Notes under the pieces: generated by a model | What the model was told of the DNA's origin: nothing | The model's database searches: none | Seen by the model: only the letters and a program-made list of their open reading frames with translations | DNA from: Deltaproteobacteria bacterium | GTDB lineage: Bacteria; Desulfobacterota; Syntrophia; Syntrophales; UBA2185 | Assembly: GCA_026388495.1 (NCBI GenBank) | Contig: JAPLJQ010000049.1 | Span: forward strand, 1 to 10,505 | Length of the DNA: 10,505 bases | Reading direction: 5' to 3' | Part shown: positions 1 through 6,267 of the stretch, piece by piece | Position numbering within the stretch: the first letter of the stretch is position 1 | Layout of the letters: every line of letters begins with the position of its first letter | Program-made: the position numbers and the translations under genes

Positions 1-466
1 GCGGCCCCTGGGAGGCAGCCGCCACGGCGGCATTATCGCTGAAATTACGGCTGAGGTCGCTGCGGTAGCCGGGGGCGACGTCATAATTGGCGCCGTCGAC
101 GCCATCGTCAACGATGCCGATGACGACCCCCCTGCCCGTATAGCCGAGATTCCAGGCCGTCTTCAGATTGGCGTCCACGCCTGCGTTGATCATCTGGACC
201 GTTTGGCCCCAGCTGACAGAGGTAAAATAGATGCTGGAGGGCGCCTGATTAAACAGATGCCACTGGCCGGGAAACCCCGGCCTCGCCGTTACATCATAAG
301 AGAAATACGGGTCGTTGGGGTAAAAGACAGTTCCCTGCCCCATTGCTGTAAGCGGCAAAAGAACGATCAGAGAGATCAAAACGGCGACGGTTATCTTTCC
401 CGTTGTCTGTCTTTTGCACCTGTCACACTCTGCCGACTCGGCAGTTGAAAAGAATTTCGAAAGCAT
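1..466 (-). CDS. Subtilisin/kexin-like serine protease (S8), N-terminal part
   Basis: This is an exported subtilase cut by the left edge; 155 residues are visible. I translated the minus strand from an ATG at 466, preceded by an AAAGGA ribosome site about 8 bases upstream. A long basic N-region (KRQTTGK) leads into a hydrophobic stretch at residues 25-42 ending in AMG, which reads as a signal peptide. The segment with NDPYFSYD and QWHLFN, followed by GVDANLKTAWNLGYTGRG, resembles the start of kexin/proprotein-convertase-type subtilases. The motif GIVDDGVD carries the catalytic Asp at about residue 120. The catalytic His and Ser would lie beyond the window, so activity cannot be judged. There is no obvious long propeptide between the signal and the catalytic domain, which fits this subfamily poorly studied in bacteria. 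The protein probably acts in the periplasm or outside the cell. It is divergent from the 727-5255 cluster, so it is not in that operon. Confidence 0.85.
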   Translation of the reverse strand, partial: MLSKFFSTAESAECDRCKRQTTGKITVAVLISLIVLLPLTAMGQGTVFYPNDPYFSYDVTARPGFPGQWHLFNQAPSSIYFTSVSWGQTVQMINAGVDANLKTAWNLGYTGRGVVIGIVDDGVDGANYDVAPGYRSDLSRNFSDNAAVAAASQGP

Positions 467-544
467 CCACCGTGTCCTTTCCTGAATGGTGAATATTTTA
501 AAAGCCATTTACCCTGTCTCTGCGAGGAGCGGGTGATTTGCGCC

Positions 545-572
545 TTAATACACACTCGTAAAAATATGTCAA
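545..572 (-). promoter_or_regulatory. Sigma70-like promoter for the subtilase gene
   Basis: Read on the minus strand, a perfect TTGACA -35 box (572-567) is followed after 16 bases by TATTAA (550-545) as a -10 box with four of six consensus matches. The predicted transcription start lies near 538, giving a leader of about 70 bases before the ATG at 466. The surrounding DNA is AT-rich compared with the genes, as expected of a promoter. It is predicted from sequence only. Confidence 0.5.
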
Positions 573-627
573 CGGAAGAATATTCCGCCCCTGATTCTCT
601 GAAATATGCCCGGCATTCAAATATTGC

Positions 628-656
628 TTGACGAATGCTGTAATTCATTGAAATAT
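628..656 (+). promoter_or_regulatory. Possible weak promoter for the partner-switching cluster
   Basis: A TTGACG box (628-633, five of six matches to the -35 consensus) is followed by a 17-base spacer and AAATAT (651-656), which matches the -10 consensus at only three positions. It is the best plus-strand candidate I found in the 260-base gap before the kinase gene at 727. The rest of that gap holds no convincing gene. The call is weak because of the poor -10 box. Confidence 0.25.
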
Positions 657-726
657 GTTCCCGCACTTCCGGAATTTGCCTGAATCTTCATAACCCGCAA
701 GAGACGAAAAAAGGAAAAGCCGTATT

Positions 727-1179
727 ATGGACATGACCGTAAAAAAAATCCTGCCGGCCACCCTGGATCACCTGCATGAAGCCATGGCATTTGTCGTCGC
801 CTTCGCCGAAGAACAGGGGGTTTTACCCGACAGGATGATGGAAATTGAACTCTCGCTGGAAGAAGCCCTCGTAAACATCATCAAGTACGCTTACCAGGAA
901 GGCAAAGGCGATGTTGAGATTTCCTGTATCTTAAGCGGAGATGACCGGTTCATGGTGGAAATATGCGATAATGGAATCCCTTTTGACGTCGTTTCCGCGG
1001 GCGATCCGGACGTTACTTCCGGCATTGAGGAACGGAAGATCGGAGGGTTGGGAATATTCTTTATTAAAAGATTGATGGATGACGTAACGTACAGACGGGA
1101 AGATGAGAAAAACATCCTGAGATTGACGGTGCTGAAAAACAGAACGGCGCGGCAGGATGGGTTGAAAACGCCCGAATAG
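727..1179 (+). CDS. RsbW/SpoIIAB-like anti-sigma factor serine kinase
   Basis: The product is a 150-residue GHKL-fold (HATPase_c_2) serine/threonine kinase of the RsbW/SpoIIAB type. Such kinases bind a sigma factor or other target and also phosphorylate a STAS-domain antagonist. The ATP-binding motifs are all visible: the N box ELSLEEALVN with Glu45 and Asn50, the G1 box DNGIPFD at 81-87, and the G2 box GGLGIFFIK at 106-114. The length matches stand-alone family members. The start at 727 is preceded by AAAAGGAAAA with a rather long spacer; an in-frame ATG at 733 is possible. It is the first gene of a plus-strand cluster; the STAS partner gene begins 25 bases after its stop. No sigma factor gene is adjacent, so the controlled target is unknown. 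The family call is secure; the cellular role is inferred. Confidence 0.9.
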   Translation: MDMTVKKILPATLDHLHEAMAFVVAFAEEQGVLPDRMMEIELSLEEALVNIIKYAYQEGKGDVEISCILSGDDRFMVEICDNGIPFDVVSAGDPDVTSGIEERKIGGLGIFFIKRLMDDVTYRREDEKNILRLTVLKNRTARQDGLKTPE

Positions 1180-1204
1180 AAAAGCCGGAAAGGGGAGACA
1201 AACG

Positions 1205-1534
1205 ATGGAGGTCGGTTCCGTGGGTGATGTAAACGTCGTGACGATTCTACAGAGGATAGACGCCTATAACGCGAAGGAACTGGAAGACAAACTGAATGAA
1301 CTGGTTCCCGGCGGCGCCGGAAAGCTGCTATGCGACTTCGAAAAGAACGAATACATCTCCAGCGCCGGATTGCGGGTATTTCTCGCCCTCTTAAAATCCA
1401 TGAAACGTTCCGGGGGTGAGCTTGTTCTGTGCTCCCTTCAACCTTCCGTGAAGAGCATATTTGATATGGCGGGTTTCAGCCGCCTGTTCAAAATTTTCAA
1501 TAACCGCGACGAAGCGCTCAAGAATTTCCTGTGA
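1205..1534 (+). CDS. STAS-domain anti-sigma factor antagonist (RsbV/SpoIIAA-like)
   Basis: This 109-residue protein is a single STAS domain. In partner switching the unphosphorylated form binds the RsbW-like kinase and frees its target, while phosphorylation by the kinase inactivates it. The signature segment EYISSAGLRVFL at 49-60 matches the phosphorylation loop of the family. Ser53 (aligned with the phosphoserine of RsbV) is the likely site, with Ser52 next to it. The usual Asp just before the phosphoserine is replaced by Ser52, a common variation in proteobacterial members. The C-terminal part (SIFDMAGFSRLFKIF) is also typical. A GGGGAG ribosome site lies about 9 bases before the ATG. The stop codon lies inside a short hairpin with a T tract (see 1532-1553). 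It most likely forms a cognate pair with the kinase at 727-1179. Confidence 0.92.
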   Translation: MEVGSVGDVNVVTILQRIDAYNAKELEDKLNELVPGGAGKLLCDFEKNEYISSAGLRVFLALLKSMKRSGGELVLCSLQPSVKSIFDMAGFSRLFKIFNNRDEALKNFL

Positions 1535-1553
1535 TCCATGGGATCATTTTTTT
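1532..1553 (+). terminator. Hairpin plus T7 overlapping the antagonist stop codon
   Basis: TGATCC (1532-1537) and GGATCA (1541-1546) form a six-base-pair perfect stem with a three-base ATG loop, followed at once by seven T residues (1547-1553). The TGA stop codon of the STAS gene is the first three bases of the stem. The layout is that of an intrinsic terminator, but the stem is short and has only three G-C pairs, so partial termination or attenuation is more likely than a full stop. It sits between the kinase/antagonist pair and the phosphatase pair. Confidence 0.45.
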
Positions 1554-1581
1554 ACCCGAAAGATAGCTCCGGTGATCGCTT

Positions 1582-2928
1582 ATGACGGCCGCAGCGGCTA
1601 ATTTTCTCATATCCCTGATTGATGCAACCTGTATCCTCATGGTCGCCGTCTATTGCGTCATTCGCACCCCCTTCTTTTATCCCATCCTGAAAGACCGGGC
1701 AAAACCATGGAAGCAACTCCTCCTGACGCTTTTTTTCGGCGCCGTTTCCTGTTATGGCGCTTTCATAGCCGCCTTAACGGACCACACCATCATCAGCATC
1801 AGCATGATCGGGCCGATCGCCGGCGCCATGATTGGCGGACTTTGGGTTGGAGCAGGGGCCGGGCTGGCAGGCGCCGCCCTCGGCTTCTATGTGAATGGAA
1901 CGGCATCGCAGGCTGCCGTTCTGCTTGCCGGGATCATGGCCGGTCTGTATCGCCTCAGAAAAAAAGACAACCCGGTCAGCGCGGCGAATGCAGCCGTTTT
2001 CACCGCCGGGTATGAGATCTTCGTGCACATCGTCCTGTTTTTTTTCGACCAGGCAAGACCGCAGATCAACGCCTTCATTCCCGCAACGGCCACGGTCAGC
2101 ATCCTGGGGGTTGCGGGTCTCGTGTTCATTTTTGAAAAACTTGTCGAGGAGCGCCAGACCAGCGCCTCCAAAGAACTGATCGAGAGCGAGCTGCGCATCG
2201 CCAGCGATATCCAGATGGGCATCGTACCGAAAATATTTCCACCCTTCCCCAACCTGCCCGAGCTTGAGCTTTATGCGGTTTTGAAGCCCGCAAGGGAAGT
2301 CGGCGGCGATCTTTATGATTTTTTTCTGATCGATTGCGACCACTTTTTTTTCGCCATCGGCGACGTATCCGGGAAAGGGATGCCGGCGGCATTATTCATG
2401 GCCGTCACCAGGACGCTGCTGAAAGCGAACGCCGAACCAGGTATCTCACCCGATATCACTCTAAAGCGGGTCAACGACGTCCTGTGCCGGGGAAACGACG
2501 CTTCCATGTTTGTCACCGTCTTCTGCGGAATTTTGAACATCCGCACCGGCGAAGTTGTTTACAGCAACGCCGGACATAATCCTCCCTACGTATACCGCAG
2601 CAACGGCATTCTGGAAACGGTAAGGATGCCGGAAGGCATGGCCCTTGGCGTCATGGAGGACATATCATACGGCCAGGACCGCCTCGTTCTGGGACGGGGC
2701 GACGCCATGATCGCGTATACCGACGGGGTCAGCGAGGCCATGGATATTTCCTTTAACCAGTATTCCAGCGAACGGCTGGAAAAAACAATAGAAACCGCCG
2801 CCACGACCGAATCCAGGGGGATCATCCGCCACATTATGGAAGACGTGGAACGTTTTGCCGCGGGGGCGGATCAGTCGGACGACATCACCATTTTATCTCT
2901 AACCTATACGCCGGAGCCGCAGCGCTGA
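1582..2928 (+). CDS. LytS-type membrane sensor fused to PP2C/SpoIIE phosphatase (first paralog)
   Basis: The 448-residue protein has an N-terminal membrane domain (about 1-187) resembling the 5TMR-LYT domain of LytS-type sensors, with the segment GPIAGAMIGGLWVG at 77-90. A short charged helix follows (EKLVEERQTSASKELIESEL), then a PP2C-like SpoIIE/RsbU phosphatase domain from about 205. The phosphatase motifs are intact: GGDLYDFF with Asp243, GDVSGKG with Asp261, AGHNPP at 330-335, YTDGVSEA with Asp381 and QSDDIT with Asp433/434. The Asp residues should bind the two catalytic metal ions. Its likely job is to dephosphorylate the STAS antagonist in response to a membrane signal. GGTGA-like GGTGAT lies 5-10 bases before the ATG, and no in-frame start exists further upstream before a stop. 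Compared with its neighbour, the two arginines expected in the LYT domain are replaced by Ser74 and Gly101. The catalytic half is well supported; the ligand is unknown. Confidence 0.9.
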   Translation: MTAAAANFLISLIDATCILMVAVYCVIRTPFFYPILKDRAKPWKQLLLTLFFGAVSCYGAFIAALTDHTIISISMIGPIAGAMIGGLWVGAGAGLAGAALGFYVNGTASQAAVLLAGIMAGLYRLRKKDNPVSAANAAVFTAGYEIFVHIVLFFFDQARPQINAFIPATATVSILGVAGLVFIFEKLVEERQTSASKELIESELRIASDIQMGIVPKIFPPFPNLPELELYAVLKPAREVGGDLYDFFLIDCDHFFFAIGDVSGKGMPAALFMAVTRTLLKANAEPGISPDITLKRVNDVLCRGNDASMFVTVFCGILNIRTGEVVYSNAGHNPPYVYRSNGILETVRMPEGMALGVMEDISYGQDRLVLGRGDAMIAYTDGVSEAMDISFNQYSSERLEKTIETAATTESRGIIRHIMEDVERFAAGADQSDDITILSLTYTPEPQR

Positions 2929-2929
2929 T

Positions 2930-4297
2930 ATGCCGCAATCGATTATGGACATCATCATAAGCCTGACAGGAAACATCGCCGTCGTTTCCGTTGTGGCCTA
3001 TCTTATCACCCGGACCAGACTCTATTCGGAAGTGATTGACCGCAGGCTGACGCTCAGGGGAAAGCTGTTCATGGTCGCCATATTCGGAGCCTTTTCGGTG
3101 TACGCCGCTGCATTGGGGGGTGCTGCCAACATCCGCAACCTTGGCCCCATGATGGGCGGTCTTGTCGGCGGACCCCTGGTGGGAGTCGGTTCGGCGTTAT
3201 TCGGGGCAGCGTATCGCTTTTTTGACCCCCGGTTCGGAACCAGCATTAACATCGGCACGGTAACATATTCCGCCATGATGGCCACGGTGCTGGCCGGACT
3301 GGCTGCGGGCGCCCTTTACAGGTTCAGGAAGGGAGAGCTCACAGGAGTACTGGAAGCGACGATTTTCGCCGTCTCGTACGAGATTTTTCATTTCGCGTTG
3401 TCGCTGCTTATAGGCCGTCCCTTTTCCGTGGTGTTACCCGCAGCAATAAAGGCATTTCCCCCCATGATTGCAGCCCACGCCGCCGGCCTGGCGATATTCG
3501 TCTTCATCCTGAACAACCTGATCAACGAGCGCAGGACGCGGGCCGCCAAAGAGCGTATCGAAAGCGAGTTGAGCATTGCCCGTGACATCCAGATGAATAT
3601 CATCCCGAAAATATTCCCCCCCTTTCCGGACATACAGCAGATCGACATTCACGCCTCCATCGAACCTGCCAAGGCAGTGGGTGGCGATCTCTATGATTTT
3701 TTCTTTGTGGACGACGATCATCTCTGTTTCGTCATAGGCGACGTTTCCGGAAAAGGCGTTTCTGCGGCTCTGTTCATGGCCGTTTCCAGCACATTGTTTA
3801 AGGCCAATACCAAGCCGGGAATGCCGCCTGAGGATATCCTCTACAGGGTAAACAACAACCTTTGCGCGGAAAACGAAGCGTCCATGTTTGTCACCGCCTT
3901 CTTCGGGATACTCAATATCCGCACCGGTGAAATCGTGTTCAGCAACGGCGGGCACAACCCTCCCTATATCCGAAGAACATCCGGTGATGTCGAGTTTCTG
4001 CATTGCGCAAGCGGTCTGGCTCTGGGTGTGATGGAGGAATTTACCTTTGTCCGGGATACAATGTCCCTCATGCCCGGCGATACACTGTTTCTTTACACAG
4101 ACGGCGTGACCGAAGCCATCAACAGGCAGGACGAGTTTTTTACAGACAGCAGGCTGGAAGAGTTCCTACGCCATACCGGAGGCGCCTCTATCGACGGCGA
4201 CCTTTGTCAGGAAACTTCCCGGGCTGTGCATGACTTTGCCGCCGGGGCCGTCCAATCGGACGATATCACCATGCTGGCGATCAGATATAATGGATAA
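2930..4297 (+). CDS. LytS-type membrane sensor fused to PP2C/SpoIIE phosphatase (second paralog)
   Basis: This 455-residue protein is a tandem paralog of the preceding one, with the same order: a LytS-like membrane domain (about 1-195), a charged linker, and a SpoIIE/RsbU phosphatase. The linker-phosphatase junction is almost the same in both (ERIESEL..ARDIQM, then PKIFPPFP). Metal-binding Asp residues are seen in GGDLYDFF (253), GDVSGKG (271), YTDGVTEA (391) and QSDDIT (444/445). Its membrane domain keeps the LytS hallmarks: Arg69 in NIRNLGPMMGG and Arg96 in AAYRFF, 27 residues apart. The start codon comes one base after the previous stop (TGATATG) and has no strong ribosome site of its own, so translation is probably coupled to the first paralog. 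Both phosphatases are expected to act on the same STAS protein, perhaps with different signals. The family call is secure; signal and substrate are inferred. Confidence 0.9.
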   Translation: MPQSIMDIIISLTGNIAVVSVVAYLITRTRLYSEVIDRRLTLRGKLFMVAIFGAFSVYAAALGGAANIRNLGPMMGGLVGGPLVGVGSALFGAAYRFFDPRFGTSINIGTVTYSAMMATVLAGLAAGALYRFRKGELTGVLEATIFAVSYEIFHFALSLLIGRPFSVVLPAAIKAFPPMIAAHAAGLAIFVFILNNLINERRTRAAKERIESELSIARDIQMNIIPKIFPPFPDIQQIDIHASIEPAKAVGGDLYDFFFVDDDHLCFVIGDVSGKGVSAALFMAVSSTLFKANTKPGMPPEDILYRVNNNLCAENEASMFVTAFFGILNIRTGEIVFSNGGHNPPYIRRTSGDVEFLHCASGLALGVMEEFTFVRDTMSLMPGDTLFLYTDGVTEAINRQDEFFTDSRLEEFLRHTGGASIDGDLCQETSRAVHDFAAGAVQSDDITMLAIRYNG

Positions 4298-4301
4298 TGA
4301 A

Positions 4302-4320
4302 CCCCTTTTCAGCAAAGGGG
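4302..4320 (+). other. Perfect seven-pair hairpin after the phosphatase genes
   Basis: CCCCTTT (4302-4308) and AAAGGGG (4314-4320) form a perfect stem with the five-base loop TCAGC. It begins five bases after the stop of the second phosphatase. No T tract follows, so it is not a standard intrinsic terminator. It may protect the upstream mRNA end or modestly reduce read-through into the CDF-like gene at 4350. Confidence 0.4.
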
Positions 4321-4349
4321 GACCATAAACTTTTCAAGGACACTTTCAG

Positions 4350-5255
4350 ATGAACAGAGACGTTTTTTTCTATACAGACAAGGAACGTTACGCCTTTTAT
4401 GGTTTTGCCGTCGGGGCCGTCATGTTTTTTCCCTTTCTTTACATTTCCATCATGGCCGACTCCATGACCCTGATCGCCATGTCCATCCGCAGCGCCGCGG
4501 AAACCCTGTCGCTCCTCATCACCTGGATTGGATTGCGCAAGGTCGCCCGTAAAGAGATTTACGTCTTCAATTACGGCGGCGGCAAGATTGAGAACCTGTC
4601 GAGCCTTGCCATTGCCCTGTCTCTGGTTCTCTCCTTTGTGGAACTATTTTTCCGCAGCATCGACCGGTTTTACCACCCCGTTCATGTAAGCGATTTATTT
4701 ACATTTATCGGAATACTGATCGTCGTGGCGTTTTTCTTGATAGCCCTCTGGTTATTGATAAAGAGCTATTACGCCAATCACCGCGATCCGTCGCCCGCAG
4801 GCGACGCCCAGTGGCGCCTGTATCTTGCCAAAACGGTTATCCATCTCAGCGTCGTTATTTCCCTGGTAGCGTCGCTTCTGCTGAAGGAATATACCTGGTC
4901 GTGGTATATTGATCCGATGGTTTCATTGCTTCTAAGTTTCTATATCCTGGGCGCGGCCTATCTGATCGGCAAAAGATCCATTGATGAACTCCTCGACAAA
5001 ACCATCGATGAGCCCCTGCAGATGATGATTTTGAGTGAGCTTGCCGCCTATTTTGATGACTACCTGGAGGTGCACGGCATCAGGTCGCGTCGGACAGGAC
5101 AGTTCGTGTTCATCGAGATATTTCTCGAATTCGAATCAAACAAGCTGATGGGTGACGTCCAGACCGTTATCAACCGGATAAAGGCCGATCTGGAAAAAAA
5201 GATCGACGGCAGTCAGGTGATGGTTGTCCCCAGTACATCTTCAATTTCCCGGTGA
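4350..5255 (+). CDS. Divergent cation diffusion facilitator (CDF)-like membrane protein
   Basis: The 301-residue product has about six membrane segments and then a cytoplasmic C-terminal domain, the CDF layout. Family-like stretches include YGGGKIENLSSL at 75-86 (compare GHGKAESLAAL in YiiP), YIDPMVSLLLSFYIL at 186-200, IDELLDKTIDEP at 211-222, and a C-terminal domain with VHGIRSRRTGQFVFIEIFLE. CDF proteins normally export Zn2+, Fe2+ or Mn2+ by proton exchange. However, hand alignment with YiiP puts Arg47, Glu51, His165 and Val169 where the transport site has Asp, Asp, His and Asp, and several other metal ligands also appear lost. Metal transport is therefore doubtful or of altered specificity. 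AAGGA lies about 11 bases before the ATG. It is codirectional with the phosphatase genes, 52 bases downstream, and probably in the same operon. The gene converges with the next one over a gap of only 14 bases. Confidence 0.8.
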   Translation: MNRDVFFYTDKERYAFYGFAVGAVMFFPFLYISIMADSMTLIAMSIRSAAETLSLLITWIGLRKVARKEIYVFNYGGGKIENLSSLAIALSLVLSFVELFFRSIDRFYHPVHVSDLFTFIGILIVVAFFLIALWLLIKSYYANHRDPSPAGDAQWRLYLAKTVIHLSVVISLVASLLLKEYTWSWYIDPMVSLLLSFYILGAAYLIGKRSIDELLDKTIDEPLQMMILSELAAYFDDYLEVHGIRSRRTGQFVFIEIFLEFESNKLMGDVQTVINRIKADLEKKIDGSQVMVVPSTSSISR

Positions 5256-5269
5256 TATCATGCTGCAAA

Positions 5270-6190
5270 TCAAGTTAAACTTCCATGCAGCGGCAGCGTA
5301 TAGTTATCCCCGTCGCACGTTGCCGGCGCCAGCAAAAGTTTCTTGATATCATCAGGAATGCATTTTTCAAAATCCACATAATCGATGCTGCCTTTTTCAC
5401 CCCTTGACCTTTTGTCAAGAACAGCATTAATCAAATCCAAAGTCATCCAACCACCTATTGAACACACCTTTTCATAGAGCGTAAGCACTTTTTCGGGATA
5501 GGCGTCGTTAGATGATTTGATGTTTATCAGGGGTGATTTCCCGATAATCGAGCCGCCGTCCATTATTTCGTTAACTTGATGAAAAGTCACTTTTGTAGTT
5601 GAAAACCCCATTTTTATCGTATGTTCAACAGGTTGAGTACCAACACCTATGCTTTCCGCCAAATCTGAAGGATGAATATTGTACATTCCATAAGCCGGGT
5701 AATTGAAAATAACGTCATCAACCAATTGTCCAAAACAGCACATTATGATGATCTCGGGATTCCACGCATACAAGAGTTGCCTGAAGAAATCGCATTTTAT
5801 CGCACCTGAGTAACAGGGTATCCCGAATGAAAGAGCAGACTCCTTTATGTCGTCGAATAAATTTTGTTTCTCTCCCACTGTGAAAAAGCGCCAAATTCTT
5901 TTTTCACAGGAAATTCTCGCCTTGCTGCAAGTCGGCATATCAGTTACCAACGCCAGCAGGTTTATTCTATCGGGATATTTCAGTTCATATTTTTTCAGCG
6001 ATTCCATCACCAAAAGACCGGGGCTTGCGCTCCCGATAAACAATACTCTCAATCCTTCATGGTTCTTTTCAGGATGGGCGTTTTTTCCCGGTATTATCAG
6101 TTCCCCCCACTCCACTGTCTGGTCTTTATACACCTTGCGTTTTTCAGCAGGTTTTAAAAGTTCGGTTATGTCAATCTTTTGCGTTTTCAT
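5270..6190 (-). CDS. Formyltransferase-fold protein (Fmt/GART-like), substrate unknown
   Basis: The 306-residue protein contains a formyltransferase (GART/Fmt-like) fold from about residue 47 (RVLFIGSASPG). The catalytic triad of that family is recognisable: Asn171 and His173 in YNIHPSDL and Asp211 in IMDGGSII. Such enzymes move a formyl or one-carbon group from 10-formyltetrahydrofolate to an amine, for example on Met-tRNA, glycinamide ribonucleotide or an amino sugar. The acceptor here cannot be read from sequence. About 45 residues precede the fold and match nothing I recognise. I chose the ATG at 6190 because AAGGA lies about 7 bases upstream; an in-frame ATG at 6226 has no ribosome site and lies next to the upstream terminator. 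The gene is AT-rich: 21 of 60 bases are G or C in 5581-5640 and again in 5701-5760. Neighbouring genes are visibly richer, which suggests later acquisition. It is unlikely to be the housekeeping fmt. Confidence 0.8.
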   Translation of the reverse strand: MKTQKIDITELLKPAEKRKVYKDQTVEWGELIIPGKNAHPEKNHEGLRVLFIGSASPGLLVMESLKKYELKYPDRINLLALVTDMPTCSKARISCEKRIWRFFTVGEKQNLFDDIKESALSFGIPCYSGAIKCDFFRQLLYAWNPEIIIMCCFGQLVDDVIFNYPAYGMYNIHPSDLAESIGVGTQPVEHTIKMGFSTTKVTFHQVNEIMDGGSIIGKSPLINIKSSNDAYPEKVLTLYEKVCSIGGWMTLDLINAVLDKRSRGEKGSIDYVDFEKCIPDDIKKLLLAPATCDGDNYTLPLHGSLT

Positions 6191-6234
6191 GGCAATTCCT
6201 TCGTCCCCCTCAGGGCTTCGGTTCATTTTTTGAG

Positions 6235-6262
6235 AAAGGCAGGTTTCTTACACCCTGCCTTT
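6235..6262 (-). terminator. Hairpin terminator after the L,D-transpeptidase gene
   Basis: AAAGGCAGG (6235-6243) and CCTGCCTTT (6254-6262) make a perfect nine-base-pair stem with a ten-base loop. It lies six bases downstream of the minus-strand stop at 6268. Read on the minus strand it ends in TTTCTC, a weak U tract. On the plus strand it is followed by TTTGTTTTC, so it could work in both directions. It leaves only about 45 bases before the formyltransferase start, so that gene either relies on read-through or has a promoter inside this region. Confidence 0.55.
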
Positions 6263-6267
6263 TGTTT

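Noticed and set aside
611..627. Possible sigma54 promoter (GG...TTGC) upstream of the kinase gene
   Set aside because: The spacing between GG and GC is 12 bases, not the required 10.
391..666. 91-residue minus-strand frame covering the gap and the start of the subtilase gene
   Set aside because: It overlaps the subtilase start in another frame, lies over a good promoter, and has no ribosome site or protein-like character.
1774..2343. 189-residue open frame on the minus strand inside the first phosphatase gene
   Set aside because: It is antisense to a strongly supported gene. A similar minus-strand frame in the second paralog (3434-4003) gives a related translation only because the two sense genes are homologous.
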